From a bacterium (GTDB taxonomy: Bacteria > Patescibacteriota > Microgenomatia > UBA1406 > GWC2-37-13), in NCBI GenBank assembly GCA_021825445.1, contig JAKAHA010000001.1:51471-115470 (forward strand): a stretch of 64,000 nucleotides of DNA, given 5' to 3'. Both the position numbers and the translations under genes were made by a program. Below the pieces are notes generated by a model that made no database searches, had not been told where the DNA came from, and was given only the letters and a program-made list of their open reading frames with translations. Position 1 is the stretch's first letter; each line of letters begins with the position of its first letter. Below are positions 8,097 to 15,918 of this stretch, piece after piece.

Positions 8097-8386
8097 ATCC
8101 TATACAAATAGAGACTCAAGAATCACCATTGAATAAAGTATTAAGATTTACTCTCGTTCTTTTGATTGTTGTAGCGATTGGTGTTGGAGTACTACTTTAT
8201 ATTGATAATAAAAGATTGGCTGAAATAGATAATATGGCAACAATTTCTCCAACCGTGGTTGTAAATAAAGAGAAAATATCGCCAACAATGTCAGTTGCTG
8301 AAAAAAATGATCCAAGCAATATTAATATTGGAAGTGTTGAGGCAGACTTGAAGGATATAGGGACTGATGTAAATAGCCTACAATAA
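8093..8386 (+). CDS. Single-pass membrane protein, unknown function
   Basis: 97 aa with one transmembrane helix (about residues 17-37, FTLVLLIVVAIGVGVLLYI). A Ser/Thr/Pro-containing tail follows, presumably outside the membrane. It overlaps the preceding secreted coiled-coil gene by 4 nt and is followed by purM after 4 nt. No family recognised. Confidence 0.65.
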   Translation: MNPIQIETQESPLNKVLRFTLVLLIVVAIGVGVLLYIDNKRLAEIDNMATISPTVVVNKEKISPTMSVAEKNDPSNINIGSVEADLKDIGTDVNSLQ

Positions 8387-8390
8387 CTAG

Positions 8391-9500
8391 ATGAGCACTA
8401 CAAATAAATTAACCTACAAAGATTCAGGGGTTAACTACGAGACGGTTGATTACCTAAAAAGGATTGCCCAACAAGCCGGAGAAAAAACCGTTAATAATAC
8501 CCCTTCAAACTATAAAGAAGTTACCCAAAGCCGGGGAGAGTCGGCTCACGTGGTTGACGCAGGAGAATATTGTTTTGCCTCGGTCATCGAGGGATTGGGG
8601 ACAAAAAATTTGGTCGCCGACGAAATGTATCGCCTTACGGACAAAACATATTATGATAATGTTGCTTATGATACGGTAGCAATGATCGTCAATGACCTCA
8701 TAACTGTTGGGGCAAAACCGTTGACCTTAATGGCGTATTGGGCTGCCGGATCATCAGATTGGTTCAAAGATCAAAAGCGGGCTGACGATCTGGTAACAGG
8801 CTGGACTAAGGCGAGTAATGATTCCGGTGTCGCCTGGGGAGGGGGAGAAACTCCAGTACTGTCCGGGGTGATTGAGAAGGATAAAATTGATCTGGCGGGA
8901 AGTTGTTTTGGAATAATTGATCCGAAAAGTAATTTATGTTTAGGAGAAAAACTAGAAGTGGGAGATAGAATTGTTTTATTTGAAAGCAGCGGAATACACG
9001 CCAATGGTTTGACTCTTGCTCGAAAAATTGCGGAAAGTTTGCCCGAAGGATACCTCACTAAGATTGATGGAGAGAAAACTTATGGAGAATTATTATTAAC
9101 CCCAACGATAATTTATGCAAAATTAATTGAGGATTTATTGAAAAATACTATAGATATACATTACATGGTCAATGTCACCGGACACGGCTGGAGAAAACTA
9201 ATGAGACATCAAAAAGATCTTACTTATAAAATAACAGAGCTTCCGTCGGTTCCGAAAGTTCTGCAGTTTGTCGTTGAACAGGGAAAATTGGACGAAAAAG
9301 AAGCTTATGGAAATTTGAATATGGGAGCAGGCTTTGCAATTTTTGTTCCGGAAAGTGACGCGCCCCAAGTATTAAAACTTGCTGAAGCTCACAACATAAA
9401 AGCCTACAATGCCGGAGTAGTCGAGAATGGCGACAAAAAAATCATCATCGAACCAAAAAATATTATCTTCGAAAAAGAAAGTCTGCAGGTTCGTGCCTAA
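8391..9500 (+). CDS. purM: Phosphoribosylformylglycinamidine cyclo-ligase (AIR synthetase)
   Basis: PurM converts FGAM to AIR with ATP, the fifth step of purine synthesis. The start YKDSGVNYETVDYLKRIA, the VIEGLGTKN stretch, the MIVNDLITVGAKPL motif, GGGETPVLSGVI and the HANGLTLARKI loop all match the PurM/PurL ATP-binding superfamily. The TGHGW segment near residue 265 is also present. The length of 369 aa is slightly above the usual ~345. It is on the opposite strand and 2 kb away from the purine cluster at 11.6-24.4 kb, so it must be transcribed separately. Confidence 0.95.
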   Translation: MSTTNKLTYKDSGVNYETVDYLKRIAQQAGEKTVNNTPSNYKEVTQSRGESAHVVDAGEYCFASVIEGLGTKNLVADEMYRLTDKTYYDNVAYDTVAMIVNDLITVGAKPLTLMAYWAAGSSDWFKDQKRADDLVTGWTKASNDSGVAWGGGETPVLSGVIEKDKIDLAGSCFGIIDPKSNLCLGEKLEVGDRIVLFESSGIHANGLTLARKIAESLPEGYLTKIDGEKTYGELLLTPTIIYAKLIEDLLKNTIDIHYMVNVTGHGWRKLMRHQKDLTYKITELPSVPKVLQFVVEQGKLDEKEAYGNLNMGAGFAIFVPESDAPQVLKLAEAHNIKAYNAGVVENGDKKIIIEPKNIIFEKESLQVRA

Positions 9501-9555
9501 ACATATTTATTATATATCGACGTTTTTTTCTTATCCTAACAAGCCGAAACACTAC

Positions 9556-9603
9556 TTTTGTAGGTTATAAGCGATTGACTAATGAATAATTTTTTTAGAA
9601 AAT
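9556..9603 (+). promoter_or_regulatory. Conserved promoter module, copy A
   Basis: The 24-nt block TTTTGTAGGTTATAA-G-CGATTGAC (9556-9579) is nearly identical to blocks at 36809 and 63152. Its 3' end forms a -35 (TTGACT). A weak -10 (GAAAAT, 9598-9603) follows at 17 nt, 6 nt before the ATG of the next gene. Confidence 0.6.
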
Positions 9604-9609
9604 ATTTAT

Positions 9610-9810
9610 ATGAAATTACTTCAGTCGCATACAATTAAATCCAAACTCTCAGATTTTTTTCTGAGCGTTTCAGCTTCTTATTTTATTATGATGGTCGTTA
9701 CTCCGGGGCTTACTGGTAAAAACGGTTTTGATTTATTTATAAATTTTGTTTATTATTTTTCCCTTGTTATAATATATTTTATAAGTTCGATTATAATTTT
9801 ACGTTTTTAA
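9610..9810 (+). CDS. Small two-helix membrane protein, unknown
   Basis: 66 aa with two hydrophobic segments (about residues 15-32 and 42-65) joined by a short TPGLTGKNGFD linker. No family recognised. It starts 6 nt after the candidate -10 of promoter module A, so it would be leaderless. A 36-aa hydrophobic ORF follows after 3 nt, which suggests a two-gene unit of tiny membrane proteins. Confidence 0.55.
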   Translation: MKLLQSHTIKSKLSDFFLSVSASYFIMMVVTPGLTGKNGFDLFINFVYYFSLVIIYFISSIIILRF

Positions 9811-9813
9811 ATT

Positions 9814-9924
9814 ATGAATAATTTTGATTTTTCTAAAGTAAATTTTAGTATGCAATTAATAGGATTATTGGTAATAATTGCTTTTTTCTTAATGTTTATA
9901 GCTTTCAAAAAAACCTCCCATTAA
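9814..9924 (+). CDS. 36-aa single-helix membrane peptide (below ORF-track cutoff)
   Basis: ATG at 9814 and TAA at 9922-9924 give a 36-residue peptide with one strong transmembrane stretch (MQLIGLLVIIAFFLMFIAF) and a KKTSH tail. It lies 3 nt after the 66-aa membrane protein in the same direction. The hydrophobic segment and tight spacing suggest a real gene. No family recognised. Confidence 0.45.
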   Translation: MNNFDFSKVNFSMQLIGLLVIIAFFLMFIAFKKTSH

Positions 9925-10053
9925 TATTATTTTTTTTGCATTTTCCCACCCAAAAGAATAATTATTATTTGCTTTGCAAAAATTACCATATTTACGAATG
10001 TTTCAATATATCGATATATCAAAACAAACTGGAAAATTAAATTGTTATTTTTT

Positions 10054-10082
10054 GTCATCCCCGTGAAGACGGGGATCCAGTC
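10054..10082. repeat. Half copy of the GTCATCCCC inverted-repeat element
   Basis: GTCATCCCCGTgaagACGGGGATCCAGTC matches the left end of the element at 4261. The right half is missing and replaced by the adjoining GTAGTGG element. Confidence 0.8.
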
Positions 10083-10084
10083 GA

Positions 10085-10127
10085 TTGTAGTGGTGTGATT
10101 TATCACACCAGAATCGTTCCACTACAA
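10085..10127. repeat. GTAGTGG/CCACTAC palindromic element, short copy
   Basis: Outer arms TTGTAGTGG and CCACTACAA enclose the perfect palindrome GGTGTGATttATCACACC and a GAATCGTTC remnant. Relatives lie at 24524-24596 (full), 30811-30860 (partial) and 61104-61156 (inside valS). Confidence 0.8.
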
Positions 10128-10231
10128 AAAACTTTTACTTAAACTTTTCCTCTTGCATTTTTCCGTCCCAAAGACTAAATTAATAACAAAAAATAATTAA
10201 TTAAAATAATTTTTAATTATTTTATAAATGA

Positions 10232-10663
10232 ATGACAAAAAATGATAACCCACATATGTATATGCATTTTATAGAGCAACATTTAGAAGCATATACTATA
10301 TTAAAAGATAAATATCCTTTACCAGTAAATTTATTTTTTGTTAAAGCCTTTTTATTAGGTAGGATGATTGAACTTATTTTAAAGACTGATTTAATAATGA
10401 AAGGATTTAGCTCAGACGACTTGAAGAAAAAAGAAAGAGGTGGACATAGCTTAATTAAATTATTAGAATTATTAGGATTTCCTAATAAATATATCATTTC
10501 TACAACAACATTTGATTCAATAAATCATCTAAGTAATTATTATGAAAATAAGAAATACGAATATCCACAATCAGAAGATGTCGAAATTAAAAATATTGTA
10601 TTTTTAGAAGAGTTTATTAGTCTTTCGATACAAAAACTCAAATTTCATTTAAAAAATCCATAA
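10232..10663 (+). CDS. Unknown helical protein, HEPN-like
   Basis: 143 aa, soluble, mostly helical. The N-terminal half, with a long helix followed by KKERGGHSLIKLLELLG, resembles HEPN-type helical domains, in which a GH-x-L-x-x-LL pattern recurs. The match is weak and the classic R-x4-6-H motif is not exact. HEPN proteins often act as RNases or toxin components. No antitoxin partner is visible next to it. A second ATG 4 nt upstream is out of frame. Function uncertain. Confidence 0.5.
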   Translation: MTKNDNPHMYMHFIEQHLEAYTILKDKYPLPVNLFFVKAFLLGRMIELILKTDLIMKGFSSDDLKKKERGGHSLIKLLELLGFPNKYIISTTTFDSINHLSNYYENKKYEYPQSEDVEIKNIVFLEEFISLSIQKLKFHLKNP

Positions 10664-10710
10664 ATATATTTTTAAGTTTTTATTAATTTTCTCCTCAATC
10701 AGATAAAAAC

Positions 10711-10738
10711 TTGATATGACGGGCTAATCGTATATAAT
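10711..10738 (+). promoter_or_regulatory. Promoter of the 293-aa unknown gene
   Basis: TTGATA (10711-10716), a 16-nt spacer and a perfect TATAAT (10733-10738). The ATG is at 10745, 6 nt after the -10, so the mRNA should start at the ATG. Confidence 0.65.
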
Positions 10739-10744
10739 ATTTGA

Positions 10745-11626
10745 ATGAGTTTATCAAGATACGAAATACCACAACTTCAACCATTTTTTACAGAAAGGAC
10801 TCCTATTAGCGAAACACCAAGTGAAAAATATGCTGCTTACTACAAACTTATCCATTCAAATGGTTTAGCAAAATTACCTCGAACTTACTTTACCACAACA
10901 ATTACGAGTGGTGGATTTAATGTTTTTGCTGAACAAACAAAACCAGAATCAAATGGAAAAGGAAACTTTGACTTTTTTAATATAGTTGTAGCACCTGGAG
11001 AGATGAAAACTAGAACACCATTACCGAAATCACTAAATTTTTCTGAAATTTTAAATGGAAATGTTAAATTAGCCGAGAATTTCCGCTTAGCTCTATTGAA
11101 TTCAGGAAAAGTTTCAACGGAAAAAAATTTATTAATTTTTCCACCAGATTTGGGTAAAGTACCAGGATGGACGCAATTTGATTTTAATTTATTTTGGTTA
11201 AATATTATATCTGGAATTAATCCTGAAGACGCTGTGAAAATTGAGTCTGCATTCAGAAATTCAAATTTTGATTTTGAAACTTATAATAATGGGAAATTGC
11301 CAAATGAAGTAAGAAGACCGGTATATCTAGAGTTTGTTCGTTCGTATTTACAGATGATTGATCAAGAAGGATTTCATGTTGATCCAATTTCTGAATTTAT
11401 ACAATTGGTTGATCCAAAAGGATCACTTGGCGGTTTTGTTGAAGAATTTCTTGCAAAGTCTTTAGGGGTGAATATATCTAGAGTTGTAATTAATAATATG
11501 AAAGCTTTCTCTGGCGAAGACGGAGCAAGAGCTTTAATTAAGCAAGGAGTTGATCTGCCAGCGGCAAGACTTAGTCTCAAAAAAGAAGATTCTGTATTGT
11601 TGGTTTCCCAACAACAGTTGATGTAA
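10745..11626 (+). CDS. Soluble protein of unknown function
   Basis: 293 aa with no signal peptide, membrane segment or motif I recognise. The composition is balanced and the ORF is compact with its own clear leaderless promoter, so it is likely a real gene. It converges on purC with an 8-nt gap. No functional guess is offered. Confidence 0.7.
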   Translation: MSLSRYEIPQLQPFFTERTPISETPSEKYAAYYKLIHSNGLAKLPRTYFTTTITSGGFNVFAEQTKPESNGKGNFDFFNIVVAPGEMKTRTPLPKSLNFSEILNGNVKLAENFRLALLNSGKVSTEKNLLIFPPDLGKVPGWTQFDFNLFWLNIISGINPEDAVKIESAFRNSNFDFETYNNGKLPNEVRRPVYLEFVRSYLQMIDQEGFHVDPISEFIQLVDPKGSLGGFVEEFLAKSLGVNISRVVINNMKAFSGEDGARALIKQGVDLPAARLSLKKEDSVLLVSQQQLM

Positions 11627-11634
11627 TAGTTGTA

Positions 11635-12600
11635 TTAAAAATACTTCTTCAAATTCTTTTTTATTCTTTCTTCAATTGGGTATTCAAAGGCTTTGAATTT
11701 TTTGCCGGTGAGTTTTTCGTAGACTCCGATATAACGCTGGGCGACAGCGACGGCTAGTTCATTAGCCATTGGAGGTGGAGGACCATCGCCTCGATACCCT
11801 CTCTTTACATACCAAAGTCGCAAAAATTCTTTATCAAAGTTTTCCGGTTCTAGTCCCTTTTCAAATCGACTCTTGTAAGTTTTTGCAATCCAGAAACGGG
11901 ATGAATCCGGCGTGTGGATTTCATCAATCAAAGTAAGTTTCCCGTTATGCAATCCAAATTCATATTTTGTATCGACCAAGATCAATCCCTTGGAAAGACA
12001 AAGCTTTGTTCCATATTTAAAAAGAGCCAATGCAGTTTTTTCCATTTGTTTATAAAGTTTTTCACTGATTAATTTCTTCTTGATTATTTGTTCCCTTGTA
12101 AGTCTCTCATCATGACCCACGGCACCAACCAATGGGTGAGTGGTTGGGGTGATGACTGGCTCTTCAAGTTTTTGATTTTTTTTCAAACCATCTGGAAATT
12201 TTAGTCCATAGATGACTCTTTCACCTTTTTCATATGATCCCCAGATAGAGGTGTTTGTGACTCCAGAAATATATCCACGGACAACCATTTCAACAGGAAT
12301 TGGTTCGCAGTTTTTTGTAATCGCAACATTTGGATCAGGGACTTCGATCAAATGATTATCAATAATTTTTTTTGTTTTATTAAACCAGAAAGCTGCCAAT
12401 TGATTTAGAACAGCTCCTTTGAAAGGAATATTTCCAAGGATCACATCAAAAGCAGATTGGCGGTCGGTCGTAATAAGAATTCTTTTTTTATCTTTAAAAT
12501 AAATATCTCTTACCTTTCCCTGAAGTTTTTTACCTAAGGGCAGATCAACGGTTTTTAAAACTTTAGGGATTGACTTTAAAATCACTTTTTCTGTGATCAT
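11635..12600 (-). CDS. purC: SAICAR synthetase
   Basis: PurC ligates aspartate to CAIR with ATP to give SAICAR. The motifs GKVRDIYF (about residue 28), TTDRQSAFDV, VPDPNVAI, PVEMVVRGYISG (near 105), LVDTKYEFG and IDEIHTPDSSRFW are all present. The length of 321 aa matches the long form seen in fungi and some bacteria rather than the ~240 aa form. It is the last gene of the minus-strand purine cluster, 1 nt after purE. Confidence 0.97.
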   Translation of the reverse strand: MITEKVILKSIPKVLKTVDLPLGKKLQGKVRDIYFKDKKRILITTDRQSAFDVILGNIPFKGAVLNQLAAFWFNKTKKIIDNHLIEVPDPNVAITKNCEPIPVEMVVRGYISGVTNTSIWGSYEKGERVIYGLKFPDGLKKNQKLEEPVITPTTHPLVGAVGHDERLTREQIIKKKLISEKLYKQMEKTALALFKYGTKLCLSKGLILVDTKYEFGLHNGKLTLIDEIHTPDSSRFWIAKTYKSRFEKGLEPENFDKEFLRLWYVKRGYRGDGPPPPMANELAVAVAQRYIGVYEKLTGKKFKAFEYPIEERIKKNLKKYF

Positions 12601-12601
12601 A

Positions 12602-13126
12602 TTATTTTTTTAAAATTTTTAAATATTTTTCCACTCCCAGTGTTTTTAACTTTTCAGTTTTTTCCAAAACCGTATCTTTTTGTTTTGACCGGAAATCATT
12701 CAGTTTCTTTTCAAGCTCTTTATTAGAGGTTGAAAGTATTTGGACTGCCAGAAGTCCGGCGTTTTTGGCACTATTTATTCCAACTGTAGCAACCGGAATT
12801 CCTGGAGGCATCTGGACAATTGACAGAAGTGAGTCCAAGCCTTCTAAAGATTTTGATTTTATTGGAATTCCAATTACCGGTAGCGGGAACATGGCAGCGA
12901 TAACACCAGGGAGATGGGCTGACCCACCGGCGCCAGCGATGATGACCTTTGTTCCTCGAGCAATGGATGACATTACATATTCTCGGGTTGCCTCAAATGT
13001 CCGATGAGCTGATAAAACTAATACTTCATTCTTAATACCAAAATTATTCAGGACATCGACCGCCCCCTTCATAACTTCAAGATCAGAATCACTTCCCATT
13101 AATACGGATACGATTACATTTTTCAT
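12602..13126 (-). CDS. purE: N5-carboxyaminoimidazole ribonucleotide mutase (PurE class I)
   Basis: Class I PurE shifts the carboxylate of N5-CAIR to give CAIR. MGSDSDLEVM, SAHRTFEATREYV and GAGGSAHLPG are the class I active-site motifs. The 174 aa length is normal. Class I PurE normally works with PurK, which is not in this window. Either purK is elsewhere or the enzyme relies on non-enzymatic carboxylation; this cannot be decided here. Confidence 0.96.
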   Translation of the reverse strand: MKNVIVSVLMGSDSDLEVMKGAVDVLNNFGIKNEVLVLSAHRTFEATREYVMSSIARGTKVIIAGAGGSAHLPGVIAAMFPLPVIGIPIKSKSLEGLDSLLSIVQMPPGIPVATVGINSAKNAGLLAVQILSTSNKELEKKLNDFRSKQKDTVLEKTEKLKTLGVEKYLKILKK

Positions 13127-13177
13127 AATTTCAAATTTCTAATTACTAATTTCTAACAAAATTTCCAATTTCCAATA
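13127..13177. repeat. AT-rich reiterated spacer purB-purE
   Basis: Reiterations of AATTTCTAATTACTAATTTC and ATTTCCAATTTCCAA. A near-copy of the same string lies upstream of purB (14579-14635). No gene is seen. Confidence 0.45.
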
Positions 13178-14575
13178 CTAAATTAAAACACGGATCAACT
13201 TAACTAACTTTTTTGCTCGCTCGGGTGCATCCCCAATATGGTTTTCAACTTCCATAAGTTTTTCCAGTTGATCTTTATTCAAAAATTTTTTCACTAATTT
13301 ATCGTTGACTAGTAATTCCATCATGGGATTTTTTTTACCCGATTGGATATCTCCCCAGGCGATCATAGAATTGATCCTTAAAACCTCATGCATCTCCTGT
13401 CGGTCGGCTCCATTTTTGACAGCTTCCAAAATAATGGATTCTGAAGCGGCAAATGATGCATACTGACGCAGATTAAAACTAATTTTTTCTTTATTTATAA
13501 CAAGTCCTCCGATAATTTTTTCGGCAGTTATCAATATTTGATCGGTTGTTAAAAATGCTTCAGCCATAACAATTCTTTTGTTAGCCGAATCATCAAGGGT
13601 TCTTTCTAAATAGGAGAGAGTGGCATTTTCTCTAGCCGTTTGAGGAAGGGCAGCAACTAATCGGGCGAGCGAGCAAATGTTTTCACTACTGATTGGATTT
13701 TTCTTAAAAGGCATCGCCGATGATCCCACCTGTTTTTTTCCGAAGGGTTCCGACCATTCTCCATATAGCGGAGACTGAAGGATCCTTAAGTCTCCTGCAA
13801 ATTTGGCAAGGGCTGATGTCACCATTACCAAACTGTTTAAAACTATAAAATCATAAAGGCGGGGATAGACCTGTCCGGAAATCAAAGCCGCATCAATCCC
13901 CAAACTCTTCATTACTTTAGTTTCCAATTTACCAACTTCTTCATCTTTGTCTTTAAGTAGCTCTTTATAACTTGCAGCAGTTCCGACCGCACCTTTCATT
14001 CCTTTTCCCTTAATTGTTTTTTTTGAAAATTGAATAGATTCATAAGCGGTAAGCAGGTCTTGAGCGTAAAAAGCCAGGCGGTAGCCGACTGTTGTTGGCT
14101 CAGCCGGTTGCAAATGAGTATAGCCTAAACAAGGAAAATCTGCATACTCTTCAATTTTATCGGCGAGCAGATTTAAGATAATAACAACTTTTTTTTCAAC
14201 AATTTGGAGCGCCTCCATAATCCTGACCATGTCAGCGTTATCAACGATGTCCATGCTGGTTGCTCCCAAATGGATTTTTCCTCCTCCAATTTTAGCAATA
14301 CTCGCAAATTCCTTAATGGCAGCAACAACATCATGTTTGGTATCGCGTTCTAATTCAAATATCTTCTCAATATCAATATTTTTTTCATTTTTTTTAAGAT
14401 CATCCAGTTCTTGACTGCTCACAAGTCCGACTTGATGTTGGGCTTGGGCTAGGGCAACCCAAATTTTTCTCCAAAGCTCATATTTATGTTTTTCACTGAA
14501 TATTTTTCTCATTTCGTCCGATCCATAACGCCAGGTTAATGGGGACAAGTAGGTTGAGAAATCAAAGTGGGTCAT
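13178..14575 (-). CDS. purB: Adenylosuccinate lyase
   Basis: PurB removes fumarate from SAICAR (giving AICAR) and from adenylosuccinate (giving AMP). The fumarase-superfamily signature GSSAMPFKKNP lies near residue 280. GATSMDI (near 104), YTHLQPAEPTTVG (near 155) and the start TYLSPLTWRYGSDEM fit bacterial PurB. 465 aa, normal length. It lies in the purine cluster between purP1 and purE. Confidence 0.96.
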   Translation of the reverse strand: MTHFDFSTYLSPLTWRYGSDEMRKIFSEKHKYELWRKIWVALAQAQHQVGLVSSQELDDLKKNEKNIDIEKIFELERDTKHDVVAAIKEFASIAKIGGGKIHLGATSMDIVDNADMVRIMEALQIVEKKVVIILNLLADKIEEYADFPCLGYTHLQPAEPTTVGYRLAFYAQDLLTAYESIQFSKKTIKGKGMKGAVGTAASYKELLKDKDEEVGKLETKVMKSLGIDAALISGQVYPRLYDFIVLNSLVMVTSALAKFAGDLRILQSPLYGEWSEPFGKKQVGSSAMPFKKNPISSENICSLARLVAALPQTARENATLSYLERTLDDSANKRIVMAEAFLTTDQILITAEKIIGGLVINKEKISFNLRQYASFAASESIILEAVKNGADRQEMHEVLRINSMIAWGDIQSGKKNPMMELLVNDKLVKKFLNKDQLEKLMEVENHIGDAPERAKKLVKLIRVLI

Positions 14576-14636
14576 TTTATAAATTTCTAATTACTAATTT
14601 TTAATATCTAATAAAATTTCAAATTTCCAAATGTTT

Positions 14637-14691
14637 GTCATCCTCGGGCTTGACCCGGGGATCCATGGATTCCCGCCTTCGCGGGAATGAC
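14637..14691. repeat. GTCATCC...GGAATGAC inverted-repeat element
   Basis: Compact 55-bp copy with a left hairpin (CCTCGGgcttgaCCCGGGG-like) and right hairpin TCCCGCcttcGCGGGA, ends GTCATCC / GGAATGAC. It sits between purP1 and purB inside the operon. Confidence 0.8.
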
Positions 14692-14696
14692 ATTGT

Positions 14697-15818
14697 TTAT
14701 GACAATATTTTAGCAAAACTATTAATTTTAATCGCCTCTTTTATTTCCATCGCTACCCTCTCACCAACTGAAATATTTTTTCCGTAAAGATAATTTCCAT
14801 ATGGGGTAGAAGATATTCCCGGTGATCCCGGCATACGGGGAGAAATATCAATAACGACTATATCTTTTTTTGGAGGTCCGGCGGTAATGATACTTTGCAG
14901 GGCAAAAGGTCCGATAATTCCCGGGGAAAAAAGCTCTTTACTGGTTTTGACAAATTTTTCACCCAATTCAAAAGCCTTTTCCAACATCGATTCAAGGACG
15001 GTAACGGCGATATGACCGGCCTCTTCATATTTAACCTGAATTTTTTTTGAAACCTCAGTTTGGTAGGAAGAGGGGATCCGGAGAAGTCCTTCTATATTAG
15101 TTTGTCTTCTCATATCAGTTCCAAGTAGTTCCAAACGATCGGAAACAGGGGAATAAAAAAAATTAAAATTAACTTGGACACCGACGACAAATTCTTCAAT
15201 GACTGCCTGACTTAATTGTTCTTCAGTAAAAATTCCCTGTTTCAATTTTTCATCAACTTGGGTTTTATAATCCTGATAGTTTTCTGCCAAGAAAAAAGCT
15301 CTCTCAAAAACACGTTTTTTTTCCTGAACTTTGACAAGACATAGTCGGTCGATCTCTTTTGGATCTTTGAATTGTTTTGGATACTTAATTCCCGATTTTT
15401 CAAGAAGATAATATTGATTTTCAGCACGTCCACGCTCTTCTATCTTAAGCAGTTCCCGGTTGCCAAACATCGGGACAATAAAATTTTTCTCAATTGCTTC
15501 ATAATCAAAATTCAGATAAGCTTCAAAGGAGCGGTTGGGTACGAAGACAGAGTTTTTATCCAATAATTTTTTTTGAATTTCAGGTTTAAGAAGATCGGAA
15601 AATTTATCAAGAGTTATAGTCTCATCAACACAACCTAATTTTCCATCTGTTTTATAATATCTTTCATAAGTTTTTTCCCGTCCAATCTCTGTAATAACTA
15701 AAGTTTTGAAGCCAAGATTCTTTGCACCCCGACAGACATCAAGGGCAGAATGCGAGCCGAGAGTAGTGACCGTAAGATTAGATAAATTGTAAGAACTTAA
15801 AATTTGTTTGATGTTCAT
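14697..15818 (-). CDS. PurP-family protein lacking the glycine-rich loop (paralogue 1)
   Basis: Paralogue of archaeal PurP (formate-dependent FAICAR ligase, ATP-grasp-like). It shares LTVTTLGSHSALDVCRGAKN at the N-terminus, a VPMFGNRELLKIEERG segment, EEFVVGVQVNFNFFYSP, LLGTDMRRQTNIEG and GIIGPFALQSIIT. Where the neighbouring paralogue has the Gly-rich ATP loop (SFGAAGGKGYYLV), this one reads VQEKKRVFERAFFLA. The C-terminal E-x-SAR...GTN motif is DISPRMPGSPG. It may therefore be a non-canonical subunit or catalyse a different step. 373 aa, longer than paralogue 2 (330 aa). It lies between purP2 and purB in a purine operon. Confidence 0.82.
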   Translation of the reverse strand: MNIKQILSSYNLSNLTVTTLGSHSALDVCRGAKNLGFKTLVITEIGREKTYERYYKTDGKLGCVDETITLDKFSDLLKPEIQKKLLDKNSVFVPNRSFEAYLNFDYEAIEKNFIVPMFGNRELLKIEERGRAENQYYLLEKSGIKYPKQFKDPKEIDRLCLVKVQEKKRVFERAFFLAENYQDYKTQVDEKLKQGIFTEEQLSQAVIEEFVVGVQVNFNFFYSPVSDRLELLGTDMRRQTNIEGLLRIPSSYQTEVSKKIQVKYEEAGHIAVTVLESMLEKAFELGEKFVKTSKELFSPGIIGPFALQSIITAGPPKKDIVVIDISPRMPGSPGISSTPYGNYLYGKNISVGERVAMEIKEAIKINSFAKILS

Positions 15819-15829
15819 AAGTTTTTGTT

Positions 15830-15916
15830 AAAGCGTGACACTGAATTTTATTTCTCTGTGGGAACCCTCCCCTTTTCGGGGACTCCCAAGTCGAAAAAAA
15901 TTAAGCGTCCCGCTTT
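15830..15916. repeat. 87-bp MITE-like element with terminal inverted repeats, copy 1
   Basis: Ends AAAGCGTGACACTGAATTTT and, on the other strand, AAAGCGGGACGCTTAATTTT form ~20-bp terminal inverted repeats. They enclose a GGGAaccCTCCCC..GGGGACTCCC palindrome. An almost identical 87-bp copy lies at 52048-52134. A lone left end appears at 39927. Confidence 0.85.
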
Positions 15917-15918
15917 CC

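Larger units (their letters stand above)
9925..10231. other. 307-bp gene-free stretch holding two truncated repeats
   Basis: No ORF or RNA gene is seen. It contains a left-half copy of the GTCATCCCC repeat (10054-10082) directly abutting a GTAGTGG/CCACTAC palindromic element (10085-10127). Two imperfect direct copies of a TTGCATTTTcCC..CCCAAA string (near 9938 and 10154) flank these. The arrangement suggests nested insertion of small elements. Confidence 0.6.
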
